From a virus, in IMG/VR virus record IMGVR_UViG_3300020215_000014, positions 1-45,944 of that record: DNA of 45,944 nt; one strand, given 5' to 3'. The position numbers and the translations under genes are program-made. Positions 30,194 to 38,644 of the stretch are shown here, piece by piece; position 1 is the first letter of the stretch, and each line of letters starts with the position of its first letter. The notes under the pieces were generated by a model. The model had not been told where the DNA came from, made no database searches, and worked only from the letters and a program-made list of their open reading frames with translations.

Positions 30194-31290
30194 TGGCTTC
30201 CCCGTACTTCGACTCGGCGAACCGCCAAATAGACGAGAGCAAGAAGGGCCTGCTCGAAGCGGTCGCCACCGGCGGCTCCGCCGGGAAGGCGGCGTTCGAC
30301 GCTGCCCAGGCGCAGGCCGCCCAGGCGCGCCAGGACGCCGTTGCACGCGCTGCGCAGCGTTCGGCCCTGTACGGCGTCGGCGGGGACCAGCAGACGTTCC
30401 TGGGCGCCTACGACGCCCGCATGAACCAGATGAACGTGAACCGCTCGAACTTCGAGTCGGGCCTGGCCCAGACGCAGGCGAGCGGCGAGTCGTACCTGGA
30501 CAAGGCCCGGGCGTCCATCCCTGTGCTTGAGGCGCAGAACCTGCAGAAGGTCACGGACCAGGAGACGAAGATCAAGACCGCCATCGAGGCTGCGCGGCAG
30601 AAGGCCGAGGCCGAGCGCCTCAAGGCCGAAGAGGCGGAGCGCCGCACGCTGGAGCGGGAGCAGCGCGCCGAGGCTCGTACCATCGCCCGGGAGAACCGGG
30701 CCGCGGCTCGCGACGCCGCCAAGCAGGCGAAGAAGGACAACACCCCGTCGAACCAGGGCCTCCTCGGCCTGGCGGCTCAGGCTGCGAAGCAGTCGGTCAA
30801 CCCGGCGATCAACCCGAAGGCCGCTGGCCCGGTGCGCCCCAGCGAACAGGCCGCTCGCACGAAGCCCGACCAGGGCCTGACCGACTTGGCTGTCCAGATC
30901 GGGCGCTCGCTCGGCATCCCGGACGCCCAGCTCGCCGAGCTGTACGCGCCGTCGCAGCAGTCGTCCCTGGCGACGAACCTGCAGAAGCCCGAGCAGCTCC
31001 TGGCGCAGACCTCGCCGGACATCAAGTGGCTGACCGCCAACGTCCGGGGCATGGACACGAAGAAGGCACAGCAGGCGCTGGCAGCGCCCGAGTTCAAGGA
31101 AGCGGGGAACCAGGTTGCCTCGTACTTCGCGATCGCTCCGCTGGACGAGGACGGCCTCATCAGCGACGGCAGCGTCTACGAAGGACTCAAGCCGCGGGAG
31201 GCGCTCCGCCGGTACATCTACTCGCAGCCCGGTAACCTCACGATGAAGGACGCCGTGATGCAGTACTACGGCCGGATGCTCCCGGCGTAA
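30193..31290 (+). CDS. Internal virion protein, helical (365 aa)
   Basis: Almost all helical, rich in Ala, Gln and Arg, with a coiled coil at about 110-185 (EAARQKAEAERLKAEEAERRTLERE...). The C-terminal ~120 residues are more globular (LAVQIGRSLGIPDAQLAELY, YFAIAPLDEDGLISDGSVYEGL). Size and place before the giant virion protein resemble T7 gp14/gp15-type ejection proteins. No catalytic motif was seen. Confidence 0.65.
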   Translation: MASPYFDSANRQIDESKKGLLEAVATGGSAGKAAFDAAQAQAAQARQDAVARAAQRSALYGVGGDQQTFLGAYDARMNQMNVNRSNFESGLAQTQASGESYLDKARASIPVLEAQNLQKVTDQETKIKTAIEAARQKAEAERLKAEEAERRTLEREQRAEARTIARENRAAARDAAKQAKKDNTPSNQGLLGLAAQAAKQSVNPAINPKAAGPVRPSEQAARTKPDQGLTDLAVQIGRSLGIPDAQLAELYAPSQQSSLATNLQKPEQLLAQTSPDIKWLTANVRGMDTKKAQQALAAPEFKEAGNQVASYFAIAPLDEDGLISDGSVYEGLKPREALRRYIYSQPGNLTMKDAVMQYYGRMLPA

Positions 31291-34200
31291 TGGCTGCCCC
31301 CGTCCCGCCGCCCCTCGGCCCCAACCGTCCGCCCGCCCCCGGCCGCAGCAGCGCACCCCGCGCCGGGGCGGGCCCTGTCGCGCCGCCCCTCGGCCCGAAC
31401 GCGAAGAGCGGCGGAAGCACGAAGAAGAAGGACAAGAAGAAGTCGAGCGGCCTGTTCGGCGCACTGGGCCAGGTCAAGGATGTCGTGACCGGCGCCGGGC
31501 CTGCGCTGTTCCGCTTCGGCGTCCAGGCCGCCAAGGAGCTGGCGCCCCGGAACCCGCTGACGGTCAAGGCGCTGCCGAAGTCGGAGCGCGGCTGGCAGGC
31601 CGTTGAGAAGCAGATGCCGGTCCTGTCCCAGGTCGTCGAATCGCCGGCTCGCACGCTGCGCCAGATTCCCGACACCGCCGTGGCGATCCGCCCCGGCGGT
31701 CCCGGCTTCGGCCAGTCCAACCTCGGCCGTCAGATTCGGGACGAGGGCTACCTCAACACCGGGCTCGCCAAGCTGGGTGACGCCAGCCTGCTCGCTGGCG
31801 GTGTCGGCCTCATCGGCCGCGCCGCGACCGGCGGCAAGCTGGCCCAGGCGACGAAGCTGGAGCGCCTGGCGGGCGCCACCTCCGAGGCAGCGGGCCTCGG
31901 CAAGAAGGCCAACTTCGCCAAGCTGACCAAAGCCGCCGGTGAGGCAGAGGCCGCTGGCGATGTCGCCCGCGCCGCCGACCTCGCCGCCGCAGCGCGGCAG
32001 GTGCTCCAGGCCGCCGAGCTCAAGACGGGCGTGGCGGGCGCGAGCAAGGCGACGCGCGCCGCAGAGAAGATCACTGACACGGCGTTCCGCATCGGCCGTG
32101 GCGGGGACCGCGCCGCCGCCCTGCCGTTCCTGCCGACGCAGAAGGCGATCGGCGCGCTGGGCAAGGGCGCCGGTGCGCTGGCCCGCAGCGAGCGCCTGGC
32201 GCCGGTCATGGCAAAGGCGACGGCTGCGCTGTCGCGGCTGGAGTCCCGCCGCCAGGTGGGCGACCTGTACCACGAGACGGTGCGGGCCCCCTTCGAGGCG
32301 GAGATGTTCAACTGGTTCGAGCGCAACGGCCTGGAGGACGTGGCGAAGAACCTGTCGCGCGACGAGCAGGCCGCCGTCTACATGGCGCGCATGTCCCGCG
32401 AGCTGGCCGACCCGGCGGTCCGCGAGCTGCTCGACGCCATCGACGAGCTGCCCGCCGAGGTGCGGCCCGACGCCATCCGCCAGTTGTTCCCCGATGGCGA
32501 CGTGACGCCCGAGCAGGTGGCGCTGGCCCGCGACTTCGACGAGGGGCTCCTGCCCGAGGAGCAGGCCGCGAAGCTGCAGGACGCCGCCGACCGCATCGCC
32601 GCCGCCCAGGCGCAGCGCCAGGCGAGCCGCTACGAGACGGGCCGCGGCACCTCGCGCCAGCTCAGCGACGCCGCCCTGGAGGCGCGCCGCCAGCGGGCCG
32701 CAGGGGAGTCGGCCGACATGGACGTGGAGTCCGCCGTCGAGCGCCGCACCGCCGCCACGCAGCGGCGCCTGTCCGGCATCCGCGCCGAGATGGACGAGCT
32801 GAACACCGCCGGGGACCCCGCCCCGGTGCCGCTGTCGCGTGCCCAGGAGCGGCAGCTCGCCCGCCTGGCGGAGCGCACCCGCCGCCGCGAGGCGACGGTC
32901 AAGGGCGAGACGGAGCGCGGCGTGCGGCTCATGAAGGCCGCCGCCGGTGAGATCGAGCGCACCGCCGCCCGGGCCGACAACCGCACCGGGCAGGTCATCG
33001 GCCGCGCCAAGGGCCGGCTCGAAGAGGCAGGGCAGCTCCAGACCGGCGTCGAGCGCCGCGCCAAGCAGGCCGAGCTGAAGGCGCAGCGCCTGGCGAAGGC
33101 CGCAAAGGCCGCCGAGGCGAAGGTGAAGCCGGCCAAGCCTGCCGCCCCGAAGCAGGAGGCCGCGGCCAAGGCCGCGAAGCCCGAGCCTGTGAAGAACGAG
33201 ACGCCCGCCCCGAAGCCGATCTCGATGAACGACGCACGCATCGCGCTGGAGCGGGACGCGGACCTGCGGCGGAAGGCCGAGGGCCTGGCGCGGTACCGCA
33301 ACCGGACCATCCTCGACACGGACTCCGACGCCTGGAACATGGCCGTGCGCCGCGCCGCCAAGGAACTCCTGGAGCAGGGACAGAAGACCGACGCCCCGAA
33401 GGGGCTGCGCCCTGCCACGCCCGAGGCGCTGGCGGAGTTCGAGGGTCAGCGCGTGCGCCTCGTCACGCCCCACGCCGACAACTACCACGGCAAGGTCGTC
33501 ATCCGCGACGGCAAGGTGTACGTGCAGCGTGGCGAGAAGACGCTCGTCCGCATCAAGGAGGGCGACCGCTTCGAGCCGGAGGCGACCGCCCCGGCCGCGA
33601 AGGCCGAGGCGAAGCTGCCCGAGGGCTACAAGGTCACGAAGGCCGGCGACCAGTACTTCGCCACCGGCCCGGACAGCCCCGTCGCCATCGGGCGGCGCGG
33701 CTACGCCACCGAGGCCGAGGCGATCGCCGCTGCCCGCAAGGCGGCGGGGGAGGCCGAAGTCGCAGCGAAGGGCCCGAAGAACCCTGACCTGAAGAACGTG
33801 CGGGGCTCGAACCTGGAGCGCCTCGAAGGCAACGAATACACCGGGTCGCGCGGCCGCATCATCTACCGCAACGGCAAGTACAGCGTCTGGTGGGTCGCGG
33901 GCGACGACGGCAAGTGGGCCAACGCCAGCCCGGAGCAGGCCGTCGCCATCCTCAAGGATGCCGCCGAGAAGACGAAGTTCGAGGGCTACGCCGACGAGGC
34001 CAAGCGCCTGGAGGCTACGGCGAAGCCCGCCCCGGCGCCGAAGCTGACGGCTGCGAACCGGGCCGCCGCCAAGCGGGCCGAGGCCGACGAGGCCGCCGCC
34101 GAGGCAGCCAAGCTCAAGGGCGTGAAGGCGCCGTCGCTGGCGAAGGTCCGCAGCGACGTGAACCTCGACGCGCAGCGGGCGAACATCGCCAACCAGGCCG

Positions 34201-36128
34201 AGGGCGGCACGACCGGCAAGCTCCTCAGCAAGGAAGTGGAGCGCCAGCGGGCCGCCGTCGAGAAGGCGCAGAAGCAGCTCACCGCCGCCCAGGCGCAGGA
34301 GCGCGCCACCCTGGACCGCTTCGAGCGGGAGAACCAGGTGCGGGCCGACCGCAAGCAGCAGAAGCGGTTCGAGGCGCTCCAGGAGCGCGAGGTCAAGGCG
34401 CTGGCGCGTCTGGCCAAGGAGGCGGACGAGGCCCGCAACAGCGTGGAGGCCGCCCCGCCCCAGGACCGCCCCGCCCTGCGGGTGAACCAGCGGGCCAAGG
34501 ACTTCGCCCTGGAGCTGGCCGAGGCGCACCCCGAGCAGGCCCACCGCTTCACCGCCCTGGCGGACGACATCGCCACGACCGCGGATCAGCTCCGCGCCAA
34601 GGGCATCAAGACCGAGTACATCTTCGGCGGCGCCGAGCTGGGCGACCAGGCCGGACCCCCGGCGACTGCCCGGCTGCGCCAGGCCAAGAAGCTCCAGAGC
34701 GAGCGCCAGCGGACCAAGGGCGCCCTCGCCCGGTCGGTCAAGGCGCAGGGCGAGAAGTTCGCCCGCGAGACGCTCGACATCCTGCACAACGAGTTCCGCG
34801 GCAACCTGCAGCGCCAGATGGGCAGCAAGGCCGGCGACGAGGTGCGCATCGAGAAGCACGTCACCGGCGAGGAGATCGCCCGGCGGCTCGACGAGGCGGG
34901 CCTCGTGGCGTGGGACCCGAAGACGGGCAAGCTGCTCGACGCGGCCGACGTGGACCGCAACAGCGCGGTGCTGCCCAAGACGCTGCACGAGGCCGTCACC
35001 AAGTGGACCGCCACGAAGGAGCCGGGCCTGGCGCTGCGCATCTACGACAAGGCGACGGGCGGCTGGAAGCACACCGTCCTGGCGCTGAGCCCCCGCTGGC
35101 ACGTCGGCAACATCGTCGGCAACGCCGCCCTCGCCACCATCGGCGCGGGCCTCTCACCGGCGCAGGTCGCCAAGAACGTGGGCGAAGCGCGGCGCCTGGT
35201 CAAGGCGTTCGAGGCGGGCGAGGACGTTCCGGCCGAGCACGTCTCCGCACTGCAGCGCCTGCTCGCCGCCGGGTACCACAACCCGGACCTGGCGAAGGTC
35301 GAGAACGCCCGCGCCATCGGGCGGATGATCAACAAGTCGTACCACTTCAACAGCTACGTGGACAACGTGAACCGCACGATGGTCTACCTGGCGAAGCACA
35401 AGGGCGGCGTCAGCTCCGAGGCCGCCGTGGCGATGGCGCTCAAGGCGGCGGGCGACTTCTCCAAGATGACGCCGTTCGAGCGCAACGTCGTGCGCCGGAT
35501 CATCCCGTTCTACGCGTGGCAGCGCCACATCACCCGGCTGTCCCTGTCGCTGCCCGTCGAGCATCCGACGCGGGTGATCTGGACCCTGCACCTGGCGGAA
35601 CTCCAGGACCAGATCATGCCGGACCCCGGCGCCGACAACGAGTTCAACGAGGGCACGGTCGAGATCGGCGGCAAGCGCCTCAACGTGCGGGCGCTCTTCC
35701 CGTTCACCTCGTCGTTCTGGGCCGACCCTACCTACCGGGGCGCGGGCTACCAGGTGAACCCGGTGCTCAAGACCGCCATCGCCGCCACGACCGGGCTCAA
35801 CGTGAGCAAGGGCCTCAAGCCGGTGTCGGGCAAGTTCCGGGGCGAGAACCCGTCCGGGTTCGGCGCCAGCCCCGAACTCATGGGCATCAAGAACCCCGGC
35901 GCGCTGGCCCAGGTGGTGGCGCAGCAGTTCCCGCAGGTGTCGCTGGCCCGGGACCTCAAGGCTGGCGAGGTGCCGGTGCGCTACGACACCGGCGAGCCCC
36001 GCAAGGTGGGCAAGGGCGCCACGAAGAAGAACGCCAAGCCGACGCTTACGGGGCGGGGCCGCAAGGAGACGATCGCCCGGTTCATCGGGGTGCCGATCCC
36101 CGAGCCGGAGCAGAAGCCGAAGAAGTAG
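31290..36128 (+). CDS. Giant internal virion (ejection) protein, 1612 aa
   Basis: The largest gene. The N-terminus is Pro/Arg-rich and low complexity, then a long helical, Ala/Lys/Glu-rich body with coiled coils (for example ~420-640 and ~920-1120). A more conserved-looking C-terminal domain (~1260-1500) contains SPRWHVGNIVGNAAL, YHFNSYVDNVNRTMVYLAKHKG and NVVRRIIPFYAWQRHITRL, a pattern of phage ejection proteins that form a transmembrane channel. No lytic transglycosylase motif was found. Long open frames on other strands across this gene are GC-rich shadows. Confidence 0.75.
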   Translation: MAAPVPPPLGPNRPPAPGRSSAPRAGAGPVAPPLGPNAKSGGSTKKKDKKKSSGLFGALGQVKDVVTGAGPALFRFGVQAAKELAPRNPLTVKALPKSERGWQAVEKQMPVLSQVVESPARTLRQIPDTAVAIRPGGPGFGQSNLGRQIRDEGYLNTGLAKLGDASLLAGGVGLIGRAATGGKLAQATKLERLAGATSEAAGLGKKANFAKLTKAAGEAEAAGDVARAADLAAAARQVLQAAELKTGVAGASKATRAAEKITDTAFRIGRGGDRAAALPFLPTQKAIGALGKGAGALARSERLAPVMAKATAALSRLESRRQVGDLYHETVRAPFEAEMFNWFERNGLEDVAKNLSRDEQAAVYMARMSRELADPAVRELLDAIDELPAEVRPDAIRQLFPDGDVTPEQVALARDFDEGLLPEEQAAKLQDAADRIAAAQAQRQASRYETGRGTSRQLSDAALEARRQRAAGESADMDVESAVERRTAATQRRLSGIRAEMDELNTAGDPAPVPLSRAQERQLARLAERTRRREATVKGETERGVRLMKAAAGEIERTAARADNRTGQVIGRAKGRLEEAGQLQTGVERRAKQAELKAQRLAKAAKAAEAKVKPAKPAAPKQEAAAKAAKPEPVKNETPAPKPISMNDARIALERDADLRRKAEGLARYRNRTILDTDSDAWNMAVRRAAKELLEQGQKTDAPKGLRPATPEALAEFEGQRVRLVTPHADNYHGKVVIRDGKVYVQRGEKTLVRIKEGDRFEPEATAPAAKAEAKLPEGYKVTKAGDQYFATGPDSPVAIGRRGYATEAEAIAAARKAAGEAEVAAKGPKNPDLKNVRGSNLERLEGNEYTGSRGRIIYRNGKYSVWWVAGDDGKWANASPEQAVAILKDAAEKTKFEGYADEAKRLEATAKPAPAPKLTAANRAAAKRAEADEAAAEAAKLKGVKAPSLAKVRSDVNLDAQRANIANQAEGGTTGKLLSKEVERQRAAVEKAQKQLTAAQAQERATLDRFERENQVRADRKQQKRFEALQEREVKALARLAKEADEARNSVEAAPPQDRPALRVNQRAKDFALELAEAHPEQAHRFTALADDIATTADQLRAKGIKTEYIFGGAELGDQAGPPATARLRQAKKLQSERQRTKGALARSVKAQGEKFARETLDILHNEFRGNLQRQMGSKAGDEVRIEKHVTGEEIARRLDEAGLVAWDPKTGKLLDAADVDRNSAVLPKTLHEAVTKWTATKEPGLALRIYDKATGGWKHTVLALSPRWHVGNIVGNAALATIGAGLSPAQVAKNVGEARRLVKAFEAGEDVPAEHVSALQRLLAAGYHNPDLAKVENARAIGRMINKSYHFNSYVDNVNRTMVYLAKHKGGVSSEAAVAMALKAAGDFSKMTPFERNVVRRIIPFYAWQRHITRLSLSLPVEHPTRVIWTLHLAELQDQIMPDPGADNEFNEGTVEIGGKRLNVRALFPFTSSFWADPTYRGAGYQVNPVLKTAIAATTGLNVSKGLKPVSGKFRGENPSGFGASPELMGIKNPGALAQVVAQQFPQVSLARDLKAGEVPVRYDTGEPRKVGKGATKKNAKPTLTGRGRKETIARFIGVPIPEPEQKPKK

Positions 36129-36266
36129 CTACGCGGTGGCGATCGCCTCGAAGAGGCGGTACAGCCCGGCGGCGCCGAAGATGACGCCCAGGATCACGGC
36201 CCAGGCGAGGAAGGACTCCCACAGCGTGGCGTCCCCCTCGCCGGGGTAGCGGGCGGGCTCACGCAT
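36129..36266 (-). CDS. Small membrane protein (45 aa)
   Basis: ATG at 36266, stop one base after the convergent virion operon ends. After a charged start (MREPARYPGEGD) there is one membrane helix (FLAWAVILGVIFGAAGLYRLF). Last gene of the leftward integrase group. Function unknown. Confidence 0.65.
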   Translation of the reverse strand: MREPARYPGEGDATLWESFLAWAVILGVIFGAAGLYRLFEAIATA

Positions 36267-36450
36267 CGCGCACCGTCCCGTCGTTGAGTGCGGGGCAGAC
36301 CACGGCGATCACGTCCGCTTCCCAGGGGGCGAGAACCGTGTACGAACTGGCCTCCTGAATCAGCGCCTCAAGGTCGTCTCGCTGCCACTCCTCGATGTCT
36401 TCGACGGCGACGACGACCTGGAGTGTCACGACATAGGTCTCGTCAGGCAT
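36259..36450 (-). CDS. Hypothetical protein (63 aa)
   Basis: ATG at 36450 with GGGAGG upstream. The product is beta-alpha-beta in look and acidic: ETYVVTLQVVVAVEDIEEWQR, a helix, then EADVIAVVCPALNDG. It may be a small ferredoxin-like fold. Overlaps both neighbours. No family was recognised. Confidence 0.6.
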   Translation of the reverse strand: MPDETYVVTLQVVVAVEDIEEWQRDDLEALIQEASSYTVLAPWEADVIAVVCPALNDGTVRDA

Positions 36451-36634
36451 CGTCCCTCCCGAACGCATCCGACCAGTGGCACGGCGTGACGTACTCGTCG
36501 TTTCGGTGGATGCCGTCATGCCCACGGCGCAACTGGCAGCGGATCGGTCGGAAGAGAATCACCGATCCCTCTCGGAAGATGCGGGCGCTGCTGAGGTAGC
36601 TGGGGCACACATATTCGGCGCTATGGGCGGTCAC
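36443..36634 (-). CDS. Small Cys/His zinc protein (63 aa)
   Basis: GTG start at 36634 inside GTGA shared with the integrase stop. The order Cys10 ... Cys33-x4-GHDGIH-x-N-x-EYVTPCHW gives a compact zinc site of the same CxxxxGHxGxH kind repeated in the phosphatase-like protein. Likely a small zinc adaptor; function unknown. Confidence 0.6.
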   Translation of the reverse strand: MTAHSAEYVCPSYLSSARIFREGSVILFRPIRCQLRRGHDGIHRNDEYVTPCHWSDAFGRDDA

Positions 36635-37569
36635 TTGCTGCCCCCCTTGAGCCGGTCGGCGGGGGACTGCCGCTTGCGGTAGCTCTCCGCCGCCCGGGCG
36701 TCGGCCGCGCTGGCGGCGTAGCGGGACAGCATCGAGCGGGAGCTCCAGCCGGTGAGGCGCATCAGGTCCGTCTCGTGCCCGCCCTCCGCCAGCCACTGGT
36801 GGGCGAAGGTGTGGCGGAACTGGTGCGGATGGACGTGGGCGACCCCGGCGGCCTTGGCCCGGCGCTCCAGTACGTCGCCGAACCCGGAGCGGGTCATCGG
36901 GCCGCGCTTGCCCAGCCACAGCCGGTCCGAGCCGGCGTAGGGGTGGCGATCCCGGGCCCGGAGGTAGCGGTCGAGGACCCTGGCGGTGGTGCTGCCGTAG
37001 AAGACGGTGCGGGGCTTGCGGCCCTTGCCCATGACCCGGGCGGCGCCGTCCACCACGTCATCGACGGTGAGGTTCGTCAGCTCCGAGACTCGTCCGCCGG
37101 TGTCGAGCAGCATCATGATGATGGCGGCGTCGCGGCGATCCTCGAAGCTGTTCGTCTTGCACGTCTTGAGCATGGCGGCGATGTCCTCGTCGGAGATGAC
37201 CGGCACCTCCGGGGCGGGCGCCGGGGGAGCGGACATGCCGTCCATCGGGTGCCAGCGAATCTCTTCGTCTTCGAGCAGGAAGTTGAAGAACGTCTTGATG
37301 GCGTAGAACTTCGTGTTCGCCGTGGACGACTTCTGCTGCTCCAGCACGCTGGCGATGAACTCGCGCAGGTGGGTCTTCTGCACCTCGGCCACGCCGGTGG
37401 GGAAGCTTTGCGCCACGAGGAACTCGTGGAGCTGGCGCACGGCCACGACGTACTTGTCGATGGTGCCCTGGACGATCCCTTCGGACCGCAGGTAACGGAC
37501 GTACGACGGGATGAACGCCGCCAGGTCGCTGGCGGGTACGGCGGGTACGGCGCGCAAGGGCTGCGTCAC
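36631..37569 (-). CDS. int: Tyrosine recombinase (integrase)
   Basis: The start chosen is the GTG at 37569 with AGAGGAG upstream (312 aa); a GTG at 37602 lies upstream of the predicted transcript start. An N-terminal SAM-like core-binding domain is followed by the catalytic set: Arg in TGGRVSELTNL, Lys in GKGRKPRT, HPHQFRHTFAHQWL (His-x2-Arg), GWSSRSML with Trp in place of the second His, and the Tyr of SRYAASAA. Integrates and excises DNA at tRNA-type attachment sites. A probable attP lies directly upstream. Confidence 0.93.
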   Translation of the reverse strand: MTQPLRAVPAVPASDLAAFIPSYVRYLRSEGIVQGTIDKYVVAVRQLHEFLVAQSFPTGVAEVQKTHLREFIASVLEQQKSSTANTKFYAIKTFFNFLLEDEEIRWHPMDGMSAPPAPAPEVPVISDEDIAAMLKTCKTNSFEDRRDAAIIMMLLDTGGRVSELTNLTVDDVVDGAARVMGKGRKPRTVFYGSTTARVLDRYLRARDRHPYAGSDRLWLGKRGPMTRSGFGDVLERRAKAAGVAHVHPHQFRHTFAHQWLAEGGHETDLMRLTGWSSRSMLSRYAASAADARAAESYRKRQSPADRLKGGSK

Positions 37570-37978
37570 ATGGGCTCCTCTGGTAGGTGCTGCTATCTGC
37601 ACCTCATTGTAAACCCGGTTGTGTTGTAACGGCAGGGGGACGAACCGCCCAAAGTGGGGCCTACCTGCGGTGATGCAAGTGATCCACTTTCGGGGCGAAC
37701 GAGCGATAGGCTTCGCGTGCTAAAGTGTTCGACGGAACAAAAGCGCAGGTCAGAGGCTGTTTTTGCGCGGACGTGGCTCAGCTGGTAGAGCACAACCTTG
37801 CCAACGCTGCAGGGCTGAACGATAAGGTTCGATGCTCCCGAGCAGGTCCGACGCCAGGCGAGCTGAGCGGTCCTCGTCCACTTTCGGGGCGAATCACTGC
37901 GAAGATTCCGTGGAGGTGCAGGTACCCGCACCTCCAGCGGCGTATCTTCCGGCGTACCCCCGATCTAAGGAGCCACGC
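37570..37978. other. attP: Probable attP: tRNA-Gly 5' half flanked by arm-type repeats
   Basis: About 400 bp without a credible gene. Bases 37767-37804 read as the first 38 bases of a tRNA-Gly(GCC): acceptor strand GCGGACG, perfect D-arm GCTC/GAGC and anticodon loop TTGCCAA. The sequence after the loop does not fold as the 3' half. A 17-bp direct repeat (TCCACTTTCGGGGCGAA) lies at 37683-37699 and 37877-37893, and an inverted relative near 37646-37659. Such repeats around a tRNA fragment beside an integrase are what an attachment site with arm-type sites looks like. Confidence 0.7.
37606..37635 (-). promoter_or_regulatory. Probable integrase promoter
   Basis: Leftward CTGCCG (37635-37630), 18-bp spacer, TACAAT (37611-37606). 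The -35 matches AGTCCG at four of six bases. The transcript would start near 37599 and carry a leader of about 30 bases with AGAGGAG, so this gene is not leaderless. Confidence 0.5.
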
Positions 37979-38425
37979 TTGAAGAAGACACTCGGCGCGG
38001 TGATCGCCGCCGCCACCATCGCGACCCTGGCTGTGCCCGCCGGGGCCGCCGTCCCGAAGAAGAAGGCGACTACTACGTTGGCCTGCCCCGGTGAGTCTGG
38101 CAAGGTCGCGCGCATCTGGACCAGCCACCACCGCGGCAACCTCACCAAGTTCGCCGTCGACAACCCCTGCTCGCAGTACCTGGTGTTCCACGGCGCCCAG
38201 ACCTATGCCAGCGGCGACTCCCGCAGCGCGATGGCCGTCGTCCCCGGCGCGCACTTCAACTGGGGCAAGAAGCGGATCGCCATGTACTCCACGGCGATCG
38301 TCACGATTCAGCCGGCGTTCAAGGACATGTCCGATTGGGAGTGCATGGGCCCGACTACGGTCATGGTCGTTGAGCGGTACAACGTCGTGCGCCCGGCGCA
38401 GGACGAGAACGGGGACGGCTGCTGA
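37979..38425 (+). CDS. Secreted hypothetical protein (148 aa)
   Basis: TTG start at 37979 with AAGGAG seven bases upstream. A signal peptide (KKTLGAVIAAATIATLAVPAGA) covers residues 2-23. The mature part has four cysteines and beta-like segments (SQYLVFHGAQTYASGD, RIAMYSTAIVTIQPAF). No family was recognised. Its place next to the attachment site is typical of lysogenic conversion genes, but that is inference. Confidence 0.7.
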   Translation: MKKTLGAVIAAATIATLAVPAGAAVPKKKATTTLACPGESGKVARIWTSHHRGNLTKFAVDNPCSQYLVFHGAQTYASGDSRSAMAVVPGAHFNWGKKRIAMYSTAIVTIQPAFKDMSDWECMGPTTVMVVERYNVVRPAQDENGDGC

Positions 38426-38589
38426 TGGTCCGTCGAATCGTGAAGGTCGGGGCACTCGGCGTCTTCGCCTTGCTCGTGACCGTCATCACCCTGGCGTGGT
38501 TCAACGTCATCCCGGTGATGGAGATGTGCACCGCCAGGGACACGGCGGACGGTGTGGAGCAGTGCCACCCCGTCTACTGGCGGCGGTAA
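38425..38589 (+). CDS. Small membrane protein (54 aa)
   Basis: ATG overlaps the previous stop (TGATG). One membrane helix (ALGVFALLVTVITLAWFNVI, about 9-28) is followed by a short outer segment with two cysteines (MCTARDTADGVEQCHPVYWRR). Co-translated with the secreted protein and possibly its membrane partner. Confidence 0.65.
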   Translation: MVRRIVKVGALGVFALLVTVITLAWFNVIPVMEMCTARDTADGVEQCHPVYWRR

Positions 38590-38604
38590 CCCGAGACAGC
38601 GAAA

Positions 38605-38632
38605 AGCCCCCGGCCCAATCGGACCGGGGGCT
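38605..38632. terminator. Bidirectional intrinsic terminator
   Basis: AGCCCCCGG (38605-38613) and CCGGGGGCT (38624-38632) form a 9-bp stem, with AAAA before and CTTTCGTTT after. It separates the convergent secreted-protein genes. Confidence 0.88.
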
Positions 38633-38644
38633 CTTTCGTTTCTG

